A DNA stretch of 40,497 nt. Source: JAEUMD01 sp044222395. GTDB taxonomy: Bacteria > Pseudomonadota > Alphaproteobacteria > Rhizobiales > Hyphomicrobiaceae. Of the stretch, positions 9,844 to 17,417 are shown piece after piece. A model generated the notes under the pieces. That model searched no databases. It had not been told where the DNA came from and saw only the letters and a list, made by a program, of their open reading frames with translations. The stretch is taken from NCBI GenBank assembly GCA_044222395.1, contig JBGANK010000027.1:1-40497 (forward strand), read 5' to 3'. The position numbers and the translations under genes are program-made. Numbering within the stretch: position 1 is the first letter of the stretch; each line of letters begins with the position of its first letter.

Positions 9844-10875
9844 ATGAGAGCAGCAAACGGACGCGCCGTGGGGTGCCGATCCATGGCGGTGCTGATGGGC
9901 GCCACCATAGTCGGCCTGATCAATTTGCACGGACTGTCGGCGCAGGCAGGTCCCGCGATTGGCCAGTTCGAAATGAAGGACCTCGAGGCGGAGCCGGGCG
10001 AGATCGAATTCCAGTCGCAGAATGCCTGGTCGTTCGGCCAGCCGCGCCGCCGAATGGCGGAGCCTGAAGCGGGCGAGGTCGTCTACGACGACAATTCCGT
10101 CACCCGCCAGCGCCACGCCCTTGAAATCGAAATGACGATGAACCGCTTCATGCGCATGCGTGTCGGCATCGAGTACGAGAAGGAGCGTTTCGATGGTCCC
10201 GCAACTCCAGGACTCGCGAATGCATTCGACGATCTGAAGCTTTCGGAGGTGGCGCTCGAAGGCGTCCTGATCTTGATGCCCGTACCCGAATCCGGTGGCG
10301 TTGGATTTGGCCTCTTGAGCGAATTCGAGCACCCGATCGCGTCGCCGGATTTGAACACGATACTTTTTGGGCCGATCATCGAGGCCAAGGCAGGGCCTTG
10401 GTCCGCGTTGCTCAATGTGATGTTCATCAAGCATTTCGGCGCGGGCCAGCGGACCGACGAGGGGCTTGAGCGCGATACCAAGTGGGATCTGGGCTACGCC
10501 GCCCAGCTCAGGTACGAGTTCAATTCGTCGTGGGCCATGGCGCTGGAGGCCTACGGCACCGTTGATCGCATCAGCAACTCCGGTCGTCGCGACGAGGCAG
10601 CGCAGCTTTTTGGCGATCACGACCAGCATCGCGCCGGTCCGATCGTCTACCACGAGTGGCGCGTCAGTGGCGGCAGCGATCGCACAGCCCGCGGTGGCGA
10701 CCGCGGATCGCGCCACGTCGCCGGCGTTGCAGCGCGCGACGACGATGACAAGCATGGCAAGGATGGAGACGCCAAGGACGGCGTGCTCCTGCGGCTGGGC
10801 ACCGGCGTCCTGTTCGGCCTCAACGACAACACCCCCGATACAACTCTGAAGCTGAGCTTCGAGGCCGAGTTCTGA
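9844..10875 (+). CDS. Putative outer-membrane beta-barrel protein, unknown role
   Basis: I do not recognise a precise family. From the ATG at 9844 the protein has 343 residues. A hydrophobic export signal (about residues 14-35, ending S-A-Q-A-G) is followed by a mature part of alternating short strands ending in phenylalanine (K-L-S-F-E-A-E-F). That is the usual outer-membrane barrel terminus, and the pattern is like transporter- or porin-like proteins of the MetA type. An acidic insertion rich in D, H and G (encoded at about 10681-10791) could be a surface loop. A downstream ATG at 9883 would give a shorter signal, and the frame is open back to 9748. It converges on the TonB-dependent receptor gene, 89 bases away, so a shared transport role is possible. 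Confidence 0.65.
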   Translation: MRAANGRAVGCRSMAVLMGATIVGLINLHGLSAQAGPAIGQFEMKDLEAEPGEIEFQSQNAWSFGQPRRRMAEPEAGEVVYDDNSVTRQRHALEIEMTMNRFMRMRVGIEYEKERFDGPATPGLANAFDDLKLSEVALEGVLILMPVPESGGVGFGLLSEFEHPIASPDLNTILFGPIIEAKAGPWSALLNVMFIKHFGAGQRTDEGLERDTKWDLGYAAQLRYEFNSSWAMALEAYGTVDRISNSGRRDEAAQLFGDHDQHRAGPIVYHEWRVSGGSDRTARGGDRGSRHVAGVAARDDDDKHGKDGDAKDGVLLRLGTGVLFGLNDNTPDTTLKLSFEAEF

Positions 10876-10964
10876 CGTGACGGGCTGTTCGATGGCCAAA
10901 CGCGCAATGCCACCACCACCGCAGTTCGCCAAGGCACTCAGCAAATCCAGCCGAGCAAGCGCGC

Positions 10965-13796
10965 TCAGTACTTGATCTTGACGCCACCATAGACCGCAAC
11001 CGGCGCCGCAGGCACGACCGAGCGCGGGTCGGTGAACTCGATGAAGTGCGGACCCACGACCGGCGCCTCGCCGGCTTCGAACAGCGTGCCGAACAGCCCG
11101 TACCTGCGATCGAAGATGTTCTTGGCGAAGGCGTAGAGCTGGACGTGCTCGTTGATGTCGTAGCTCGTCGACAGATCGACGCGCGCATATCCGCCGAGCT
11201 TGTCGAGCAGGTTGGCGTAGTCGCCGAAGTAGTACTGGCCGGTGGCCGAGATCAGGTCCGCCCCCACCTTCCAGCGTGGCGTCACCATGTAGTCGAAACC
11301 GGCCTTGAAGCGGTGGTTCGGAATACCGGGAATGTTGTCGCCGGGCAGAGCGTGGATACAGATGTCGCCTGCCGCCGGGTCCGCGCATGGCCCGGCATCT
11401 GGATGCGCAGGTGAGGTGAACTCGTTGGCCGTCTCGTAGGTCGCCTTGACGTAGCTGTAGCTAAAGTATGCGGAAAGCGGTCCGTACTTGTATTTTAGGC
11501 TGGCTTCGATACCGCGGCGCAGCGTCTCGCCGGCGTTGAAGAAGTAGCCGCGCCCGGTGGTCGCCGAAGAGACGAACAGGATGTCGTCGTAGTTGGTTGT
11601 CTGGAACAGTCCGACACCCCAGTCGAGCCGCTGCTCGCCGCCCGCTGACTTCATCTTGCCCCTGACGCCAAGCTCGAAGGTCTTGGAAACAACCTGGTTG
11701 AGCGGCGGGTCGTCGGTGAGGAAGCTCTCGATCGGACATGGATTGTCGGGATTTGCACAGGCGAGCTCTGCTGGCGTCGGTGCGCGGTTGGCCTCCGAGT
11801 AGCCGCCATAAAGCGTGATGCCCGGCACCGCTTCGTAGGTGGCGCCAACTGTCGGGTTGAAGCGCTGGAAGTTGTGCTTGGAGGTGATGTCAGGGAAATC
11901 GCCCGACAGGTCTTCCAGATCGATCTTCGCGTAGTTGAAGCGGCCGCCGAAGGTCAGCGTCAGCTGGTCGGTGATGTCGAGCGCGTTGAGGACGAAGACT
12001 CCGAGATAGCGCGTGTCGACGGCGACGTTGCGCGGCGCGAAGTCGTCGGGCTCGGCAAGAACGAATCCGGAGCCCGTGATGACGAAGTTGTCACCGATCG
12101 TGCCGAGCTCAGAGCGCGTCGTGTAGCTGACTTTGCCCTGATCGAAGCTGGCGCCGACCACGAACTGGTTCTTGTGGCCGAAGATCTTGCGCTTGTCGAC
12201 GGCCTGCAGCCCGAAGCCGAAACTGTCGGCATCGGTGTTGATGCGGTCGAGCACGCCGATCGGTCCGCTGAATTGATCCGCGGCAATCGTTTCGCCGAAG
12301 GCGTTGCGCACCTGGAAGATCGTGTTGTTGTCAACCTCGCCCGAGCACACGTTGGCACCATCCCCGCCCGGCTCGATTGCAGCGCCGGTGTCGGCGGCCA
12401 CGTCATCGCAGGCCCCGCCGTTGAAGTTGTTGCCGTCGAGGATGCGCGACTTGAATCGGCGGTAGTAGGCGAGCCCCGAAAGCGTCAGCGTTTCGGAAAC
12501 CTTGATTGACGCATTGAACGACGGCATCACGACCGACAGGTCCGTGATTTGCGGATTGGTGTAGACGAGGTTGCGGCCGACGGCGAGCAGTTCCACGGGC
12601 GAGGCGGTGACGACGCCGGCCGAGCTGTCGGCCATCGTCAAATTGAAATGTACCTCGACGCCGGAGCCCTTCGCGCCCACATCGAAATAGCCGCGCTTGA
12701 CCTCTGCTGGCGAGAATTGCCGCCAGCCGTCCTCCTCGATCAGTTCGCCGGCGAAGTAGGCGGCAACAGCGCCGCTGCGCCCGCCGGCCTGGACTGCGAG
12801 TTGCCGGCGCCCGAACGATCCGCCCATCACGTCGATCTCGCCGCCCTGATAGGAGAAGCCGTCCTTCATCACGACGGACACGGCACCACCGATCGCGTTC
12901 AGTCCGAAGATCGGATTGCCGGACAGTACCGTCATGTCGGAAATCGCGTTCTTGGGGATCAGATCCCAGTTGACCGTGTCGCCGAACACCTCGTTGACGC
13001 GCACGCCGTTCTGGTAGACGGCCAGCCCCTGCGGGAACCCGTTGACGCCGCCGGCCTCGAAGCCGCGGTACTCGATCTGCGTGCGCAGGTCGTTGCCAGC
13101 GACGTCGCCGACGATGACTCCGGGAACTTCCTTCTGCAGCACGTCCTGCGGCTCGTTGGAGCCTGCATCGGCGATGGCCTTGGACGACACCGTGTTGACG
13201 GCGCCTGGAACCTTCTCGATAGCGATTTCAGATCCGCCGATGGGAGAGATGCGCACGACCTCGCCTTCCGCTCTCAGCTGATCCGTGTTGGGCGGCGGAG
13301 CGGCTGGCGGTGGTGCGGGCAGCGGCTCGGTTGTCGGCTGGGGCTGCTGAGCCTTAACGGCGGATTGCGCTTGCGGCGGCGGCGCAGCTTGGGCGACCGG
13401 CTTTGGCTTCGGAACCGGCTTTTTTGCTTCCTGCGGCGGCGCGGGTGGCGGCGGCTTGGGCTGCTGCTGGATCACCTCGACAGGTGGCAGCGAGGCATCC
13501 GCGCCCGGTGCCGCTGGTGCAGTGGCGGGCTGCGTCGCGGTCCCCGGCGACTGGGGCGTCGTGTTAGGTGGTGGCGATTGCCCCGTCTGAGCTTTTGCCG
13601 GGGCCGCTTCCGCTGGCGGTTGGACAGCCGGCGCCGGGGGTGAAGTCGTGGGCGACTGAGGTACAGGCGTGGCTGCAGGAGCAGGTGGAGCCGGGCTGAC
13701 AGGCTCGGTTGCCTGCTGGGCCGATGCCGACGCACAGCAGAATGCGGTTGAAGCGACCGCAAAGATGAACAAACCCGGCTTTGATCTCGGAAACAT
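10965..13796 (-). CDS. TonB-dependent outer-membrane receptor with proline-rich linker
   Basis: This receptor uses TonB energy to import a scarce ligand through the outer membrane. It has 943 residues from the ATG at 13796, which is preceded by GGGGGAGG; the frame stays open to 13916. Order: signal peptide (1-27, ending A-S-A-Q), a P/A/Q-rich linker (about 28-172) with a TonB-box-like L-P-P-V-E-V at 103-108, and a plug (about 175-300, with Y-R-G-F-E and N-A-I-G-G-A-V). A 22-strand-type barrel follows, ending I-K-Y. Paired cysteines lie in predicted surface loops, for example C-A-N-P-D-N-P-C. ExbB, ExbD and TonB are encoded divergently next to it. The ligand (siderophore, metal complex or cofactor) cannot be told from sequence alone. 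Confidence 0.9.
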   Translation of the reverse strand: MFPRSKPGLFIFAVASTAFCCASASAQQATEPVSPAPPAPAATPVPQSPTTSPPAPAVQPPAEAAPAKAQTGQSPPPNTTPQSPGTATQPATAPAAPGADASLPPVEVIQQQPKPPPPAPPQEAKKPVPKPKPVAQAAPPPQAQSAVKAQQPQPTTEPLPAPPPAAPPPNTDQLRAEGEVVRISPIGGSEIAIEKVPGAVNTVSSKAIADAGSNEPQDVLQKEVPGVIVGDVAGNDLRTQIEYRGFEAGGVNGFPQGLAVYQNGVRVNEVFGDTVNWDLIPKNAISDMTVLSGNPIFGLNAIGGAVSVVMKDGFSYQGGEIDVMGGSFGRRQLAVQAGGRSGAVAAYFAGELIEEDGWRQFSPAEVKRGYFDVGAKGSGVEVHFNLTMADSSAGVVTASPVELLAVGRNLVYTNPQITDLSVVMPSFNASIKVSETLTLSGLAYYRRFKSRILDGNNFNGGACDDVAADTGAAIEPGGDGANVCSGEVDNNTIFQVRNAFGETIAADQFSGPIGVLDRINTDADSFGFGLQAVDKRKIFGHKNQFVVGASFDQGKVSYTTRSELGTIGDNFVITGSGFVLAEPDDFAPRNVAVDTRYLGVFVLNALDITDQLTLTFGGRFNYAKIDLEDLSGDFPDITSKHNFQRFNPTVGATYEAVPGITLYGGYSEANRAPTPAELACANPDNPCPIESFLTDDPPLNQVVSKTFELGVRGKMKSAGGEQRLDWGVGLFQTTNYDDILFVSSATTGRGYFFNAGETLRRGIEASLKYKYGPLSAYFSYSYVKATYETANEFTSPAHPDAGPCADPAAGDICIHALPGDNIPGIPNHRFKAGFDYMVTPRWKVGADLISATGQYYFGDYANLLDKLGGYARVDLSTSYDINEHVQLYAFAKNIFDRRYGLFGTLFEAGEAPVVGPHFIEFTDPRSVVPAAPVAVYGGVKIKY

Positions 13797-13824
13797 CAGC
13801 CTCCCCCGAATGCGCGTTCTGCCG

Positions 13825-13837
13825 ACCTCTGTGAGGT
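13825..13837. promoter_or_regulatory. Small inverted repeat in receptor leader
   Basis: ACCTC, a three-base spacer TGT and GAGGT form a perfect five-base inverted repeat about 30 bases upstream of the receptor ATG. In the transcript it would make a small hairpin just above the ribosome-binding site. It is short enough to occur by chance. Confidence 0.25.
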
Positions 13838-13858
13838 GGCGCCGATCCCCCCGGATCC

Positions 13859-13872
13859 GACTCGCGCGAGTC
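13859..13872. promoter_or_regulatory. Perfect 14-bp palindrome upstream of the TonB-dependent receptor
   Basis: GACTCGCGCGAGTC is a perfect palindrome 62 bases upstream of the receptor ATG. It is a candidate operator for a dimeric repressor, or a leader hairpin. It does not match the Fur or Irr consensus as I know them, and no regulator gene is adjacent. Confidence 0.4.
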
Positions 13873-13921
13873 CTGTTGACAGAGTCTGGATAAGTGGTTC
13901 GGGCGAGCCCGGTCAACGCGA

Positions 13922-13949
13922 TTGACGGCAGGAAAGCCAGTGATACAAT
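13922..13949 (+). promoter_or_regulatory. Candidate sigma-70 promoter toward the exbB operon
   Basis: TTGACG at 13922-13927 and TACAAT at 13944-13949 are separated by 16 bases. Both hexamers match the sigma-70 consensus at five of six positions. The promoter points toward the operon beginning at 14342, which would leave a leader of roughly 380 bases. Confidence 0.4.
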
Positions 13950-14341
13950 ATAACAGTTGAGTGGTGTTGCATCTGCGTCTCAGTAGGCGGCGCGGGCGTC
14001 CAAGTGCTGGCAGCCAAACCACTGATTCGTTTGACAGTTGCCGCGCTGACGGACGGCTGCTATTGAGCCTGGCGTGCAGGTACTGATGTTGCAACCGCTA
14101 GGTTTGGTCGTTGTCCGGGTAAAGCCGAGCAGCGTGTCAAGCGGAGCGGTCGATTAGGTCGCACATCCTGAAGGTGACGTCGGAATGAAGGGCGTCGTCG
14201 GTGAGGGCGAGATTACCTGCTGCGGCCCGATACTGGTTCAGTCCCGGGCAGTCATGCCGGTAGGGTCCGCGGGGCCTCGAAGGCAGAACAAACAACAGGC
14301 CGCATACTTTGGCGCAGCGGCGGGCGAGGTGGGAGGAGTAT

Positions 14342-14866
14342 GTGTCTTTGAACAGGTATGCGGCGTACCACGCCAGGCAGAACAACAATCGAGATAGCAA
14401 AGCAGTCGTGCAATGCCGGCGTCGCCACGTCCGCGCCCCTGTGGTCGCAATGATGACTTCGATGGCCGCGTTTGCTTCCGCCACCGCAATCGCCGACCCT
14501 GCCAAGACCACCTCTGCTGCCAACGTCTCCGTCGAGCTCAACAAGTTGGAGAGCCAGGAAGCAAGCTGCCGGGCCTATCTGGTGATCGACAACCAAAGTG
14601 AGAAATCCTACGACACCTTGAAGCTCGACTTGGTATTGTTCCAGACCGACGGCATCATCGGTCGCCGCTTCGCGCTCGATCTGGCACCGATCAAGGCGAA
14701 GAAGCGCTCCGTCAAGCTGTTCGATCTGGATGGCGTGAAGTGCGAGACGATCGGCAGCTTCCTCATCAATGACACGATGGACTGCAAGGTGGGTGGCACT
14801 GATGAGAGCGGATGCCTTGAGCGTCTCGCCTTGACGACGCGCTCGAACGTTCAACTTTCAAAATAA
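14342..14866 (+). CDS. Exported four-cysteine protein of unknown function
   Basis: I do not recognise a named family. With the GTG at 14342, which follows GGGAGGAG, the protein has 174 residues. Its N-terminal part contains an arginine-rich stretch (C-R-R-R-H-V-R), then a hydrophobic segment ending A-T-A-I-A-D-P-A, which looks like a signal peptide. GTG at 14408 or ATG at 14450 are alternative starts. The mature part of about 120 residues has exactly four cysteines (in A-S-C-R, V-K-C-E, M-D-C-K and S-G-C-L), compatible with two disulfides in the periplasm. Repeated strand-like segments (L-V-I-D-N, K-L-D-L-V-L-F) suggest a beta-sandwich. It ends 12 bases before exbB and is probably the first gene of that operon, so it may assist TonB-dependent transport. 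Confidence 0.7.
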   Translation: MSLNRYAAYHARQNNNRDSKAVVQCRRRHVRAPVVAMMTSMAAFASATAIADPAKTTSAANVSVELNKLESQEASCRAYLVIDNQSEKSYDTLKLDLVLFQTDGIIGRRFALDLAPIKAKKRSVKLFDLDGVKCETIGSFLINDTMDCKVGGTDESGCLERLALTTRSNVQLSK

Positions 14867-14878
14867 GGAACGCTTGCT

Positions 14879-15571
14879 GTGGGCGTGAGTGTTGCCGCGG
14901 ATGCGGGGCGTGATCTGTCGCTGACCTCATTGATCCTCAACGCCGATCCTGTCGTGCAGGGCGTCCTAGTGGTGCTTGCGCTGGCATCGATTGTTTGCTG
15001 GGCCTTGATCCTGGAAAAAGCCATACGGTTGATCGGCCTGAAGCGCGAGGTGCGCGCTTTGGAAGCCACGGCACGCGGCGCCGCTTTCCCGCCCTCCATG
15101 CAAAATAGCTACGCGGCCGCCATTTTGTCCGCAGGTGAGTTCGAGACCAGGGTTGGACAAGACGAAAACGAAGGTGCGAACGATGTCCGTCTTCGTGTCG
15201 AGCGGGCCATGCGCGGCGCCGTTCGCGGCGAACTGAAGCGCATCGAGACCGGACTGCCGTTCCTGGCGACGGTGGGCTCAGCCGCGCCGTTCATCGGCCT
15301 GTTCGGCACCGTCTGGGGCATCATGCACTCCTTCACCGCCATTGCCCAGGCGAAGGACACCAGCCTGGCGGTCGTGGCTCCCGGCATTGCCGAGGCGCTG
15401 TTCGCGACTGCGATCGGTCTTGCGGCGGCAATTCCCGCAGTGATCGCCTACAACCAGATCTCTGTGGCGCTGGGACGCGCCGCCGAGCGGACCAATGCAG
15501 CCGTGCATCGCATTGCTCCGCTGTTCACGAGTATGGCTGCAGAACAATCGCCCGGCATGGAGCACGTCTGA
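14879..15571 (+). CDS. exbB: ExbB proton-channel subunit of the TonB system
   Basis: ExbB forms the pentameric inner-membrane channel that converts the proton gradient into force on TonB. The 230-residue protein has a membrane helix at about residues 24-46, a cytoplasmic loop, and two C-terminal helices. These carry the conserved G-L-F-G-T-V-W-G-I-M-H-S-F and A-L-F-A-T-A-I-G-L-A-A-A-I-P-A-V-I-A-Y-N stretches of the MotA/TolQ/ExbB family. Placement beside tonB rather than tolA or pal favours ExbB over TolQ. The start is GTG at 14879 with AAGGA nine bases upstream. The exbD gene begins three bases after the stop. Confidence 0.92.
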   Translation: MGVSVAADAGRDLSLTSLILNADPVVQGVLVVLALASIVCWALILEKAIRLIGLKREVRALEATARGAAFPPSMQNSYAAAILSAGEFETRVGQDENEGANDVRLRVERAMRGAVRGELKRIETGLPFLATVGSAAPFIGLFGTVWGIMHSFTAIAQAKDTSLAVVAPGIAEALFATAIGLAAAIPAVIAYNQISVALGRAAERTNAAVHRIAPLFTSMAAEQSPGMEHV

Positions 15572-15574
15572 CGG

Positions 15575-16081
15575 ATGGGCATGCAGCTCGGCGGCCATAT
15601 TCCTGACGAACATGAGGATAGCGGCTATCGTCCGATGGCCGAGATCAACATCACGCCGTTCGTCGATGTGATGCTCGTGCTGTTGATCATCTTCATGGTC
15701 GCCGCGCCGCTGCTCATCCAGGGTGTCCCGGTCGACCTGCCGAGCACATCGGCGGCAAAGCTGTCGCATTCCAAGAAACCGATGGTGGTGACGCTGGCGG
15801 GCGATGGCAACATCTACATTCGTGACGAGCAGGTGGCGCGTTCAGGCTTCATCGGGCGCCTGCAGCAGATTCGTGCCGCCGAAGGCGACACCGTGGTCTA
15901 CGTGCGCGCCGACCGCACCACGGCCTATGGCGACGTCATGGAAATCCTCGGCCGTGTCGGCGATTCCGGCTATGCGCGTGTCTCGCTGCTGTCGAAGCCG
16001 GCGCCACGCGCCAGTGCTGGCACACCGACGCGCGCGGCGTCGGCACCGGCAACTCCAGGGACGGCAACCGTCGGGAACTGA
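15575..16081 (+). CDS. exbD: ExbD subunit of the TonB energiser complex
   Basis: ExbD sits inside the ExbB pentamer and carries the aspartate that relays protons. The protein has 168 residues, with a short cytoplasmic N-terminus and the signature I-N-I-T-P-F-V-D-V-M-L-V-L-L-I-I-F-M-V (the D in V-D-V is the key residue). A periplasmic domain ending in L-L-S-K-P-A-P follows. An alanine/threonine/proline-rich tail of about 25 residues is longer than usual. The gene is packed between exbB and tonB with gaps of three and five bases. Confidence 0.93.
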   Translation: MGMQLGGHIPDEHEDSGYRPMAEINITPFVDVMLVLLIIFMVAAPLLIQGVPVDLPSTSAAKLSHSKKPMVVTLAGDGNIYIRDEQVARSGFIGRLQQIRAAEGDTVVYVRADRTTAYGDVMEILGRVGDSGYARVSLLSKPAPRASAGTPTRAASAPATPGTATVGN

Positions 16082-16086
16082 GGTCG

Positions 16087-16854
16087 ATGACCGGTTTGCG
16101 TGCGTCGAGTCTTGTCGTGTCGTCCTTCCTGCATGTCGGGCTTCTGGCGGCCTTCATCAGTTTCGAGGGTGGCCGTTCGCTCGAGACGGGCGATGGAGGA
16201 GACCTGCTCAAGATCGAGCAGGGCATCGCGCTCGAAGGCCTCTCCCGGCTCGGCGATGCACCCCAATCCGTCGACGCTCGCGAGGTGATCGAACAGCAGG
16301 CGAGCCTCGCGCGCCCCGAGCTGGAAGAGATCAAGGCCAAGGAGGTCAAGCCCGACGAGCCGCCGCCCAAGGACGCGCCGGCCGCCGAACAACCCCCCGA
16401 GTTGAAGGACGTGGTGAGCTCGCCTCTGGGTCCGGCCCAGGAGATCGTGACTGCGCAGCCAGCCCCCGAGCTGGAGCGCCCGCAACCCAAGCAGATGGCG
16501 ACCGAACAACAGCTTGAGCAGGTCGCAGTGCTCGAGCAGAAGGCTGCCTCCGAGTCACAGCAGGGAGGCGATGCAACTCTTTATCGTGCTTACTTGGGAT
16601 CGATCCGCACCCACATCGAGAAGTTCAAGGTGAAGCCGAAGGTACGCGAGAAGGGCACGGTGGTCGTGCGCTTCACCGTCGACCGCCAGGGCGGCATACG
16701 CGAACGCCGGGTGGCGACCAGCTCCGGTTCTGAGCAGCTCGACAGTGCTGCGCTGGCGGCTATCGATAAGGCCGCCCCGTTCCCGAAATTTCCCGAGGAG
16801 TTGAGCCGCCAGGAGATCGTTCTTTCGATCCCGTTCGTGTTCGTGACACGTTGA
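16087..16854 (+). CDS. tonB: TonB, energy-transducing periplasm-spanning protein
   Basis: TonB links the ExbBD motor to outer-membrane receptors. The 255-residue protein has an N-terminal membrane anchor (about residues 7-24, with histidine in S-F-L-H-V-G, as in other TonB proteins). The middle is rich in P, E, Q and K (about 75-160). The C-terminal domain (about 165-255) contains V-V-V-R-F-T-V-D-R-Q-G and A-P-F-P-K-F-P, diagnostic of the TonB fold. It closes the operon started by the four-cysteine protein and most likely serves the divergent receptor at 10965-13796. Confidence 0.92.
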   Translation: MTGLRASSLVVSSFLHVGLLAAFISFEGGRSLETGDGGDLLKIEQGIALEGLSRLGDAPQSVDAREVIEQQASLARPELEEIKAKEVKPDEPPPKDAPAAEQPPELKDVVSSPLGPAQEIVTAQPAPELERPQPKQMATEQQLEQVAVLEQKAASESQQGGDATLYRAYLGSIRTHIEKFKVKPKVREKGTVVVRFTVDRQGGIRERRVATSSGSEQLDSAALAAIDKAAPFPKFPEELSRQEIVLSIPFVFVTR

Positions 16855-16906
16855 GAGCGGCTCTGGCGTGAGCAGCGACTGAGCACGGTCGCGCGGTCGT
16901 GCGCGA

Positions 16907-17137
16907 TCAGTTCCGGCGCGGCAGGAAGCGGGCGTTGACGATGCTGGTGACCTTGGTCCGTCCCAAGGCCTCGGCGGCCTCGGCTTCCTTGACGGCAATC
17001 GCCAGGGCATCGCGCAGCCGCTCCAGTCCCGGTGCCCTCGTCATGTCGTCGTGCATGTAAAGCAGCGTCTCGCGCAACGTCGCGAGGTCGATCTGCGGCG
17101 GCCACGGGTTGGCTCTGGGGATACGAAACAAGGGCAC
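16907..17137 (-). CDS. Small conserved-looking protein of unknown function
   Basis: The reading frame gives 76 residues from GTG at 17137, or 74 from TTG at 17131. GGGAGG upstream is well placed for the TTG. The protein is soluble, with a P-W-P-P-Q-I-D-L-A-T-L-R-E-T-L start and a helical middle (L-L-Y-M-H-D-D-M, L-E-R-L-R-D-A-L) ending in a basic R-F-L-P-R-R-N. It has no cysteine and no signal peptide. The amino-acid pattern looks like a real helical protein rather than an out-of-frame translation, but I cannot name it. It converges on tonB. Confidence 0.55.
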   Translation of the reverse strand: MPLFRIPRANPWPPQIDLATLRETLLYMHDDMTRAPGLERLRDALAIAVKEAEAAEALGRTKVTSIVNARFLPRRN

Positions 17138-17417
17138 GGCCTCCCAAACGCGAACAGGTAAACGAACACTTAACAAAGCGCTTCGAATTTCACTTTTTCT
17201 CTTCGCAAGAATTAGGCCAGCTGGCAAGCGCGGAAATGCGCCACTCGCTGAAGCGAGGGGCTGTTCCGGATTGGAGCGACCGCTTCAGGTTTCATCACCA
17301 AGTCGTTGGGGCCTTCCTTCACCTTTTTCGCAGACGATGAGCACATCCGGCCGGCCCATGTGCCGGCGCGATGCATCGTCGTGTGCGCCATGATCGGCGC
17401 GGGGAGAGTTAAGTCGC

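Larger units (their letters stand above)
13797..14341. promoter_or_regulatory. Divergent control region between TonB receptor and exbB operon
   Basis: This 545-base gap separates the receptor gene (minus) from the four-cysteine protein/exbBD/tonB operon (plus). It contains two inverted repeats close to the receptor start (13825-13837 and 13859-13872) and a promoter-like pair on the plus strand (13922-13949). I saw no classical Fur or Irr box. From about 13980 to 14330 I see no gene or RNA. Confidence 0.45.

Noticed and set aside
10741..10791. Possible EF-hand or lanmodulin-like loop in the outer-membrane protein.
   Set aside because: The spacing of acidic residues does not fit the D-x-D-x-D/N-G loop; it is only generally acidic.
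9676..11388. A 570-codon open frame on the minus strand crossing the outer-membrane protein gene and the end of the receptor gene.
   Set aside because: It is antisense or out of frame to better-supported genes, is rich in arginine and other residues typical of shadow frames in GC-rich DNA, and has no domain or ribosome-binding site.
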